A stretch of 64,000 nucleotides of DNA from Ramazzottius varieornatus (Eukaryota; Tardigrada; Eutardigrada; Parachela; Ramazzottiidae): NCBI GenBank assembly GCA_001949185.1, contig BDGG01000021.1:212079-276078 (forward strand). The letters are read 5' to 3'. Under the pieces are notes generated by a model, which was not told the origin of the DNA, did no database searches, and saw only the letters and a program-made list of their open reading frames with translations. The position numbers and the translations under genes were made by a program. Each line of letters begins with the position of its first letter. Positions within the stretch are counted from its first letter, which is position 1. This document shows positions 1 through 10,180 of this stretch, one piece after another.

Positions 1-1967
1 AAACGGAAGCAAAGCTAGGTCATTGTCATCGTCAAGATCTTGATCCAGGGGCTCCAGGTCTCCGCCCTCTTCAGCAACGTCCTCATCGGCTTGCTCGTCA
101 CCAACTTCCTCAATGCGGTCTTCCTTTGTGTCGATATCCCAGTAGTCATCCTCAAGCTTGATGCAATGGGCGAAGAGCTTGGGGAAGTCTTCTGGCTTGA
201 AGATATCAGCAGATTCTTCCCCCAGCTTGATCAGGTCCGGCAGCTTTCTGGTGGTGTTTTGCTTGGCGACATATCCTTTGCGGCGGACCCAGTATTTTTC
301 AATCGGGCTGAAGTCACAGTGGTAGGGCGGCAGACGAACTGTCTCGATGCCTTCTTCGGTCTTCAAATAGTCATCCATGTAGTATCTGTCGCCCACGTGA
401 TTTTTCAGAAAGTCCGTCACCTTCCGCCACCCTCCGCCACAGCTCGGCCACCAGTTCCCGCGCACCGAACTCGATCCTATGGTCAGTCAGCCACTGCTGG
501 ATTTCTTTCTTCACTCTCTTGGATCTTCTGAACTGTGGCATCAAGCGGGAATGATAACTTGCGTTATCCAGCACGATCACAACCGTGTCATATCCGTGGA
601 GCCGAGCGAATTCTTTCAAACGGGGAACCACCACCTCCTTCATGAACCTAAAACCATAACAGCCAGAATTTATCATGACGTCATCGAAAACTTGAAGCAT
701 TGGCATTCTGTCACGGTACGAGTTTCATCACAAATTCTTTCACTATGAGAAAGACCCAGTCGACATCTTCATTTCGTCTGCTCTGACCGGAAAGATCCAG
801 CCAATGGTCTGCGAGATATACTCAAAAAACTCAATTCTGACCTACCTTTTTCTACTTTTCTCAAAATCAAGCCACTTGATTGACCTGGTGCAACGAGCAA
901 ATCTCTTCCGAATGAAAAGACCATCAAAACACATCATACAACATTTGATTTGACAGACTGGCTTACTTCTCGTAGTTCTGGTAGTTGAAATTCCCGTGGT
1001 AGTCCCCAGTGTGCTTTGAGGCTTTCCAGATAAGTCCACATCCGGGAACGAATCCCCTATCCGTCACCACGTCGAAAATGACCAGACGTTTTCCCGATCC
1101 ACTTGGATGCGACTGTCCGCAGTCCTCGCACAGGATTTCGGCTGTGCCGGTGGATTTTTCTTTGTCGAGTTCGATCCAACTCTTGCGAAACTGGTAGATC
1201 TCGTTTAACCAAGTCTCATCTAGGGAGGCAATCAGGGCAGTCTTCTGTCAAAACTGACGAACCGCTCGGATGTAACGGATACGCCTGACTTTGAGGCTTG
1301 GGTCACCAAACAGGTGTTTAGTGGACCGATCCCGATATCGGAAGCCCATTCGACGTAACACACGATACATCGTGGATTTCGACACCTTAATACCGACTTT
1401 CTCCTCCACCAATGGCAGTAGAGATTCCACCGTGACGTGTATCTTAATCTTGTACTCCCGGTGAATGATCGCACGAATTTTCCCGTATTCCGACTCCTTC
1501 AACAAGTGCCGACCGACGCCCGCGACACCCTCCATTTCTTCCGCCTCGACAACCGGGTCCAAGGTTTCATCTACGTCATCTTCCGGAACGGTGTTGCTCT
1601 CGACTGCAGTTCCGCTCGGTGGACCAGTTATCAAATCCCAGTTCGTAGTGATGTTCTGGATGGTGCGTGGACTTCGCTGGCACAGATGCGCGATTGCCTT
1701 ACGGCGACCTGCCAGAGTGGTCAGAGTATATTTATTCGACCCAAAAAACGACTGACCCAGCACTTTCCATAAATGAGCAATATGCCTCACATCCACGGGA
1801 TACAGAGAAGAACTGGAAGACATCTCCCAGCTTCCTGTTAGTTTTGTCAGACTACGGTATACGCTATTGTAGAATACTGTGGTGCATTTGAAAACTGAGG
1901 AGACGGTTTTCGCTTGTGTTTGATGGAAGCTCTTATCTCTCCAGTTTTTTCCTTGCTGACTCTTCAT
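1..1967 (-). pseudogene. DDE_3 (IS630/Tc1-like) transposase, disabled
   Basis: Decayed DNA-transposon transposase read right to left, running off the left window edge. The N-terminal half (1967-1248) has a helix-turn-helix-like region, followed by LDETW at about 1215 (first catalytic Asp), VLDNASYHS at about 565 (second Asp) and FSPIEKYW at about 285 (third acid, Glu). The acidic C-terminus ends near base 1. Breaks: an in-frame TGA at 1248-1250 just before LDETW, and a frameshift at 421-440 caused by a tandem copy of a 10-mer. A 319 bp GT-AG interval at 648-966 joins NYQNYEK to FMKEVVVPR in frame, so the gene probably had an intron. The family assignment rests on motif order and spacing. TIRs were not found. 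Confidence 0.85.
648..966 (-). other. Probable intron in the DDE_3 transposase
   Basis: On the minus strand the donor GTAAGC follows GAGAA, and the acceptor TTTTAG precedes GTTCATGAAG. Splicing restores one reading frame between the first and second catalytic aspartates, and the interval itself has stops in that frame. Confidence 0.6.
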
Positions 1968-2431
1968 ACTTTCCAGCTGTGATAGGAGAAGACAACAGAG
2001 AAGTTGTCTCGACTCTATCGTTTTCCAACGTGCAGCATGAAGGTCAGATGCCAGAAGGCCGATAAGAATATCGTTTGTGCCGGTACCTTTTACAATTCAC
2101 GCACGCAACAGATTTCATTTTTTGCCTGCTGACGTCAGAGTCCAAAGACCACGGTGGGCGGGTTGGTCTGTAACGTGCGGACAATCAAGAAAAATATCCC
2201 CGATGGCGGGATGACCAAGAGCAAATCCTGTCAATCAAAACATGCAAAACGATTTCCGAAGTCGGACGATCGCTCAAGATTTTTCTAGGAAGGGATCTGG
2301 GCAGCGGGTCAGAAATTTCTCTGTACGAGAGTGCTCCCCTCCCTGTTGTGATCCCGACCTTAAAGGAGAGTTTATAACGCACAGCGAGAAAATTTGGTTA
2401 GCCATTCGGTTCACAGTTATGGACCGAACTT

Positions 2432-3343
2432 TCAAGGAGTGACGCTGATGTTGGACGACCGGTTCTCAGCTTTCAGGACAAGGTCCACATCGTTAAAGAA
2501 GACACCGATGCGACCGATCGTGGAAGACTTAGTGTCGTCAAGGCCAACAGGAACTATCCGGACGAAGCGAGGCTTCACTCCGATGCCTTGCAGGTAATCT
2601 TTCAGTTGTTCAGCGGTTACGTGTCTCGGGACACCCCGAATGGCGAAGTCACGATCCGGCGGCCCCTTGGCTCGCAGCGGGGTGGCTGTTATACTTTCTT
2701 TATCAGCCTTCTTCGTACCTCTTACAACAACGCGGGTTGCCGTTCGCCGGACAGCAGGGTTCTGGGATGGTTGGGATCTCCGCGCAGCAACGGTAGCAAA
2801 GGTTGGAGTGGTGATAGCCTTGACTGGGGAAACTATGGGCGTTGCGGTGGCGGTAGCCTGGGTCATACTGAGGACACTAGCCTTGGTGGCAGGAAACTCA
2901 TATGGCGGGACAGGCAGCCGTTGGGGGATATTTTCCAGCAAGGACTATCTTCCCGAGATGGATTCCTGGCTTACCTGTAGAGCTTTGACGGTCTTCTGAA
3001 GCTCCAGCTTGTCTTCCTGTAGGGATTCCACGAGGCTCTCCAGGCGGCTGATCTGCTCAGCTTGGTATCTAAGGTGTTCCATGGGCTGGTACATTTGGAT
3101 CGGCCATATCCGCTTGAATTCCTCTCGACAATGATGCCCCAATACTTCAGCCATCCCTTCCATGGGCGTGTTGTATCTTTTCAGGAGCTCGTCCTCGGTC
3201 CCGACACAAGATAGCTTCATAAATTTCAGATTTGCTACCAGCTGCTCTTCCGAAGGAGCAGATGGATTCGCCATAGCAGATAGATAACGGTTGATTGTTG
3301 ATTGATCAGAAAAGCACGGAGTTAAATAAATGTTACAATTCAT
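2432..3343 (-). pseudogene. Retroelement ORF1/Gag-like protein (coiled coil + RRM-like)
   Basis: One reading frame of about 300 codons on the minus strand, interrupted by a single TAG at 2945-2947. The upstream part (probable start MANPSAPSEE, about 3274) carries a heptad-rich segment ending LESLVESLQEDKLELQ that looks like a coiled coil. Downstream is a basic, Ser/Thr/Pro-rich linker and then a domain starting DFAIRGVPRHVTAEQLKDYL, which resembles an RNA-recognition motif. This order is like ORF1 of some non-LTR retrotransposons. No reverse transcriptase follows at lower coordinates, so the element is truncated. The family is not certain. Confidence 0.55.
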
Positions 3344-5035
3344 TGAACACCACCAAACATCGTGACATCATACATATAAACATTGTGCGACTCTTTCAAC
3401 ACAGAGCCTACGAGACGAACTTGTTCCTTTGATGTCACGATGCTCCTGTGCGTATCGGATTGTGCTAGTGCGCTCTCGCTCGCAATCTGTATAGGTCTAA
3501 TTATGGGATACTATGACCAGGGTGCTTGACATCACAAGCTGTCGGAAGTCAGCACTGTCGAGCTGCTTATGCTAAAACGAGCAGCCAGGACTGGTTGTCA
3601 ATCAACTCAGCAGTGCTCGATTTAGCATAATCAACCTCACGTTCTGGCAGCAATCAACAGAATCAAAGGTGCAGCACGATGTTCAGCAGCTCGTCAGTGC
3701 AGTCTACAGTGTTTCAAACGCTATATGTTACGCTACCCTGTAAATCTGGTCGAACGTCGTTCGGAAACTCAAATGAAATGCTCTATCGGCGTTCGCAGAT
3801 CGTGCCTCCAAATAATAGGTACAAATGGGATCAGAGTTGCCCAATAACTTAGTGAAGTACCACGTATAGTGCTCACAAGCCACTGTACGAGGGATCGGTT
3901 CTCCACTAGTCCAACAAGAAAAGCGAACTGAAGTTTATTCAGACTAGCGTCGGTCTTTCTCCTGGGATGTCCACGAGCGACAGTCTTCGTCTCTGAATTC
4001 ACATTCCCAAACACTGATAGGTAAAAGTCACTGACGAGCTCCACTACACCTCCGCGAAATAGGGGCAATGCTGAGCTTTCTACATACGGTACACCACATA
4101 TCACACAATAAACACTGCAATTCGTCTTCTGGGTACTTCAAGCTGGTCAGACTCTAAACTCTCAGGATATGCGGATCACCCGGAGGCAGATCAGGCGTGC
4201 ATTTTATCCTGTACGACCGAGGATCGTCTGGCCGATACACTGCAACAGAGAATTCGAAGATCAGTGTACAAACATCTTTTCCCCCATCATTCTATCCACG
4301 CAATGCACTTGATTCGGAAAATTTCAATACGACAAAAGGGAGAAGCCAATGTTTACCTGTGTAAGTAGGTTTGTAAGCCTTGACGATGGAATTTGGATGA
4401 TGGTACTCGTTCACAAGTTTGTAAACCCCCAATGGAACTCCTAAACAGAGCAGGTAGGTTATCTCCTGAAGGCACATTCCCCTCGCAAAGTCGCAGTTTC
4501 ACCCCTGCGCAAGACAAATGATACAGATCGATACATACCAACGACAGTAGCCAGTAAGGCCGTGTATGCAATCTCGGGATACAAGATAAACAGCCTCTTC
4601 ACTTGAAAGGCAATGAAGGGTACTACAAAGAAAAGGATGACCGATTAAAGGTTTACTGTATTCGACAGGGATGCTCCCCCTTCGAGATTCTGAAATCTAC
4701 TTACATCGCGCGGACATCCTGATGCTTCTGATGAGAGTTATCAGTCAGACGTCGTCCACTAACAACAGCCGTAGAAGATGAAGTATTCAAAATCTTGTTA
4801 GGAGGCAGTCAAGCCGAATTGGTTCGTCGAAGGAATGCGATCAGGAAACCTGCTAACTTCACTTCCAGCCTCCGCGTGGTTCCTAAAAAAAGATTTCCCG
4901 CAATCCAGCTCTGTCCAGGCTTCCGTCTTCGACTCTTCGTGTCCTTCCACTTGGAGATTCCAGTACTGTGTGAAGCACGGAGAAGATCTTAGACTCCTGA
5001 AAACTTTTTCTTCGATAGAAGCTCTAAAAGACTCG
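3344..5035. other. No gene recognised
   Basis: Short ORFs only, without recognisable domains. The position between retroelement and foldback debris suggests decayed repeats. Confidence 0.4.
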
Positions 5036-5580
5036 GTCTTAATGTCTTACAAGGGGATTATGGCTGTCCCGACTTTCCGATAGTCAAACCGACCCGGCCG
5101 AACGATAGAAAAAAGTCTCTTCTACAATCTGAGGTAGGTAGGTAAATCCCCCGACGATCCTGGAATGAACTACAGGACTGGGAAATTAAAGTCCATTGAC
5201 CGCTCCAGTCTTGAGCGATGACGTAAAGCTTTTTGATTGCGGGTGTTGATTGAGGACACTGAAAACAAGCCGCTCAGCTGATCAACAGGATAACCGAGCA
5301 GCGTGCCAACACTGACTGAAGATGCCCGATAGCACACCATCCAGTTCTAATCTGACAGAACAGCTGATCGACCGAGTTGTTCAATCAAAAAGCTTACGTC
5401 ACTGCTGTAGTTTAGGTTCGTCACTTCTGGGTCCTGTAGTTTATTCCAGGATCATCAGGGGATTTAGCTCCGTAGCTTATACAAAGAAGAGACTCTCTTC
5501 TATCGTTTTGCCGGGACGGTTTGACTAATGACTATAGGCAAGTCGGGACAGGCATAATTCCCTTGTTAGACTTAAAGTTA
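5036..5580. repeat. Large imperfect palindrome (foldback element)
   Basis: Left arm 5036-5275 and right arm about 5325-5580 are reverse complements over most of their length, with a centre near 5300. Matching blocks include GGCTGTCCCGACTT at about 5061 with its complement at about 5543, AACGATAGA near 5101/5497, GATCCTGGAATGAACTACAGGA at 5155 against its complement at 5431, and AAGCTTTTTGATTG at 5227 against its complement at about 5383. Identity is incomplete, so it is an old foldback or the fused ends of a deleted element. Confidence 0.75.
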
Positions 5581-5594
5581 GAAACATCCAAAAT

Positions 5595-5799
5595 CCCGTT
5601 GACATGAGGATCTAAAAATGACTGAAATATTATAATATATTATAATAAGAACCCAGCGACGCGAGTTAATATCTTAATATTGTATTAGATGCTCTGCGGT
5701 CGGGGCATATCGTATTAAGATTATATGAGAACTCCGGCAGCCCGGGCTTATTAAATTAAGATTATATTAGGTCGCGATACCTTTATGCCAATATCACTA
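5595..5799 (+). repeat. Dispersed repeat, copy A
   Basis: AT-rich segment of about 205 bp closely matching 34634-34818 in the same orientation. Both start CCCGT[TC]GACATG, contain AATAAGAACCCAGCGACGC and GGCAGCCCGGGCTTATT, and end near ATCACTA. Copy B carries a short deletion. No coding potential. The element type is unknown. Confidence 0.8.
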
Positions 5800-5852
5800 A
5801 TTCATATGCCAAGTCGCCGACTTATCAGCTGACTCAAAAGCCAAAAAAGGAG

Positions 5853-8800
5853 CAGCGGGCAGAGTAGATCAGTAAGGCGGGGCTAGTATGAGAAGTATGA
5901 AGGGAGAACGGAATGGAATTGCCTTTAGTCGGCCTATTGATGTTCTACTCGGGCAAAATGGCATCTAATATACTATTACTTACTATTCGCCATCAGTTTG
6001 AGTTCTACTTAATTGCTACTTAATATAGTAAAACTTCCGCCTGATCTAATTTACTTTACTATAGTAACTTCCGTTTAATCTCCGTAGTAAAATATATTTT
6101 ACTATTGAAAGCAAAGTTTCAGATCTTAGTAACAAGCCGCACTGGGTAACAAATTACGAACCGCATACAAATGTTACCGGGAGAACAGAGACCTTAGTCA
6201 TCGAGATCGGGCAAATACTCTGTATTTCGCAAAGAAAGTATTTTTCTTTCGAGATTGTGGCCGGCTAGTCTGTTTCCTTTCCCCATTGTTGCAGCTGAGC
6301 CAATGGAAAAAACTCTTTCCGGTGCACTCGAAGCAGCCGGTATGGCTAGAATGTCCAAAGCCACACGGCTCAGTAGAGGGAACTTTCCCGCATTCTGTAT
6401 CCAGAAGAGCTCTGGATTGTCATCAGTATTATCTTCCGTACTAGCAGGTAGACTGATATAAGTTTGGATTTCCAAATCAAACGGCGAATTATGAGGTGCG
6501 ACCTCCAAACTTGCAGCGACGAAAAAGTCCAAGTCATCGTCAGTGTTGAACTTGGAGGTGACATTCGGATCAGCAGGTTCAGGGAGTATGTCTGAGCAAA
6601 GAAAGTTTAGAATTTAGCGATAAACAAATTAAACTAATCAGCTGAACGGTCGAACGTGTACCTGGAATGTTTTGTTCGTACCAATCACTGCTCTTTAGTG
6701 CGAGCCATCTGGAAGCAAGGCTCGCCACCCGATGTGGCAGAGGCGCAGTTTCTTGTGAAGAAAGGTGCTCGCAATGTACACTGCATCAAACTTCGGATCA
6801 CGTTCATTGATCACGTATCCCAACACGCGAGATATTTCTGATTCCATCGCCAATATGACCTACAAAATACAAAAGCCTTTGCAACTTAACGAAAAGAATC
6901 GAAACGAGTATAAAACGTTAATACCAAAAACAGATCACATAGCGCACAAGAACACCTACTTGATCGAACGGGTTATCGAGGTGGAAGCTAGAGAAGTCCA
7001 GCTTTGATAATGCATCACGGATGCATTCCAAATGTCGAACCAGCCCGTTGATGTAGAAGTGGACCCGATGAATAGTTGCCTCCTTGTCAGCGCTCAGCTT
7101 ATCCGTAACCTGCAATCGGAAAGAAACATCGGCATACAAATTCGATTGTAAATGTCTAGCCACAGCTGTACTGTGACACGTACAGTGTTAAATTTGTCCA
7201 ATAGTTTTATTATATGTCTGATGATAACCCATTCTCCCGGTGTAAGACCTGGAATCTACAGGTGCCGTGCCATGATTTCTTTTACAGAATCCTGTACTAG
7301 ATCCAGGCGCTTAAGAAACAGCAAAGTTGAATTCCATCGATTTGAGACATCAGCAATCAAAGTCAGGTTCGTGGCTTTGATGAGTTCGCCGGTAGCAACG
7401 GTGGACATTCTGATTGTCTTCAATATGACTCGGGCTTTCCTGATGATGGGCTTCAGCGTCTCGTCTTTCTCAAATACACGAACAGCCGTCTGCAAACGAT
7501 GGATAGTACAGCTGTGGCGCTTAATACTGAAAAGCGAAAAAAATACGTTATCATTCAGTTGGTGAAGTAGGATCACATGCCTAACTTCTAGATGTTTATA
7601 AGATTTATGGCTCTGAAATGGAAAACATTACCTTCCGTCGAACTCCCTGTCGCACTGCTCTTCAAACTGCATGTATTCGTCAACTTCTTCTACTACATTG
7701 GCCTCTTCTGTGTCACCTTAGGTCACTGTTACACCCTCTTCATCCTCGTCCGATTCGTTATGACTGTCTGAACCATTTGAGTCAACGAAGGCTTTGAAAG
7801 CGGCTACCATGTTCGATCCGTTGTCGGTCACTATGGCGGATATCTTGGAGGTGCAATATCCCATTCAGCCACAATATCCATTGTAAGTTTAAACAGCCGA
7901 GCAGCAGTGTGTGGAGGTGGAAAGGTGCGACAAGCCAGTGTCATTCGTCGCATAACTTTGGCGTGAGGATCGTACAGGCGAGCAGTCATTCCAAGTTTGG
8001 ATTCAGTCATTCCACGCTTCGTCCAAATATCTGTAATGAAATAAGTACACGTGAAACATTAACGAATGTTAATTTTGTCAAATGAACCTTCGAAGGAGAA
8101 CAGTCCTACCTGCTGACAAGGAAATCTTTCGAGCACGACGCAGTATAAATTTCATGTTGGTCAGCAGCTGCTTGTAGACTTTGTCCATCTCGGTATTCAC
8201 AGCTTTTCTACCGAACGCAGGCGATCGAGGGTCATGTTTCATGAAGACACGTTGAGTCGCAGGATTGGCACAGAGTGTTGGCGTCGCGGTGGTACGTAAA
8301 CACCACAATGCACGTTCGCGTAGGACAGCTCGATATCTGCAATAAGGAACGAAATGCGATGAATAGATGAATTATCAGTCACCAGCAAGCAACAGAAAAA
8401 TGAAATCAATCTTACTTGAAACTTCCCTCCTCGTACGGATGTGAAGACTCAAAGCTGAGTTTAGGCTGGATCATCGTCACGCTTGATTCCTGCTGCTTGC
8501 TTTTCTTGACATCTTTGCGACATTTCTCCTGCTCTTCATATTTTCCATAAGCCTGAGGATGATGATTTCTGAGGTGAGCCACAGCATTTCCAGTGTTACC
8601 GGCAGGCTTGACTTCATGGAGGCAGTATTGGCATGTACGACTACCTATCTCGACATCTTCGGTGTAGTGTTGCCATACTGCAGATGCTCTCTTGGGGCCA
8701 CCAAGTCGTTTGCGCTTCACGTTAGCAACCGAAGACGATATTGATGAGCACTGAGGACTAGGAACAGGCGGATCATCATCCGCAGAGTCCGAAACGTCAT

Positions 8801-9548
8801 CATCAGTAATGTTGGTCACTGCTGGGCTGACTACGGCTTCCTTGGTGGGAGCAGAAAATTTTCCATTGCGTTGTGTCTTCCCTTTGGTCGGTAAAGGCAT
8901 GGCTGATGAGTAGCTATGGGATAGGTCCTACCTAATCATAAGCAAACTAGAAGGACGCAAAAAAAAACTAGCCGATCGTTCCATATTGAGCTTTCAGCAA
9001 AACACAAATAATTCGAATCTCCGCCATCACGCACCGGCAAACCGTCAATCCAGCTCGTCTAAGGAGTACAGAGTATGTAGGCGCATGGCCATCTTGTGTT
9101 AGCCCTACGAAGCCAACTTCTGCTGACATAGGGGCGGGATATGCGGTGTGCGCTGTCTTCTGGGCGTTGCCCCAGATATCAGGGCGCCTACTATAGTACG
9201 TCAGTGCGCGCTTCAGACGTATTATACTATATTTTAATATCGTAAACGCTTGATCGAATGTTACTATAATATCTCGGTTTCCGTTGTGACTTACTTTACT
9301 ATTAATTTTCTGTGTCGCAGTCCAGTGCATTCACTTAATATTACTTACTATAGTATATGCTAAAAGCATCTACTTTCACATACTTTAATATACTTTTACT
9401 ATAGTAGAACATCACTAAGTCGGCCAATCAAGATTGTCAAAGTTAGAGGTTCTGTGAGTTGATTGGTCGTCTACGGATATTCTCTATATCATACCCCGCT
9501 CCCTATGATATCATCTGGCCACGCCTTACTGATCTACTCTGCCCACTG
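5853..9548 (-). mobile_element. hAT DNA transposon, 3.7 kb
   Basis: The ends carry inverted repeats: CAG[CT]GGGCAGAGTAGATCAG at 5853 and as the reverse complement ending at 9548, continuing as TAAGGCG. A second inverted block, TGATGTTCTACT, lies at 5938-5949 and 9403-9414. Subterminal regions hold many ACTATAGTA-like motifs. The element contains the BED/hAT transposase gene below. No perfect 8 bp target duplication flanks these ends, and weak similarity continues outward, so the exact termini are uncertain. Confidence 0.75.
6194..8900 (-). pseudogene. hAT transposase with BED zinc finger, decayed
   Basis: Multi-exon transposase on the minus strand. Exon 1 (8900 to about 8415) encodes a BED finger with the CQYC...H...H pattern in RTCQYCLHEVKPAGN. 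The following pieces hold DIWTKRGMTESKLGMTA at about 8030 and VTDNGSN at about 7815, typical of the hAT catalytic core, then SNRWNSTLLFLKRL at about 7330. The C-terminal exon (6532-6194) encodes the dimerisation motif AIPAASSAPERVFS. Damage: a one-base frameshift just before the VTDNGSN segment (near 7845) and a TAA near 7718. The reading frame also breaks near 7256. Non-autonomous today. Confidence 0.85.
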
Positions 9549-10180
9549 CTCAAATTTTCCTGACATAATCGCCGCTCGCCGGCCGCAGTCCCCATATTCG
9601 ACGGTTTTCGAGTTTCGACCTGGTGTTTTTCCGGGTCAACCCAATTTACGCCATTGGCTGTCCGGGTTACTCGAGGTTTAGCCGTTTAGGCTTTAGCACG
9701 GGGACAAGTAGTTACAGCACCGTGCCCCCCGTCCCCCTCTGGCCGTTGCTTTGCTGCGCCGGCCGAAGCCCGGGGATATTTGAAGATTCGCTGGAGGAAT
9801 ACCTTTCGCCTTTGTACCGAGGTTACAATCAATTGAATACCACGAATCAAGGTTAGCACTCGGGTCTGAAGTAATATCAGACTACCGAAGTCTTTTTCGG
9901 CTCTCCCGTAGAAATGAAAAATGTCCGCTTTTGCGTTTTATCTTGTGCTTGATAACCTTCCATGTTTGTAGAATGTAGATTATTACATGTCAGAAGACCA
10001 TCGCACTGACATATCGGGAGCATTGTCCGAGTTTGGTGGATAGTGTGGAGAGGGCGGCCGGGGGGTACGTGAAGCCGTGGCTCATTGGAGTACAGTGGCA
10101 CTTTAAGTTATAATGGGATAAAGCAGCCCCAGCGTCGATCCTAAAGAACGCATAGAACTGACAAAAGCCAACAACCGGAA
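9549..10180. other. Upstream region of TUBGCP2
   Basis: No coding exon recognised. It must contain the TUBGCP2 promoter and 5' UTR, but no core element could be assigned with confidence. Confidence 0.35.

Noticed and set aside
5938-9414. TGATGTTCTACT pair taken as the termini of the first hAT element
   Set aside because: A longer, better matching inverted block beginning CAG[CT]GGGC lies further out on both sides.
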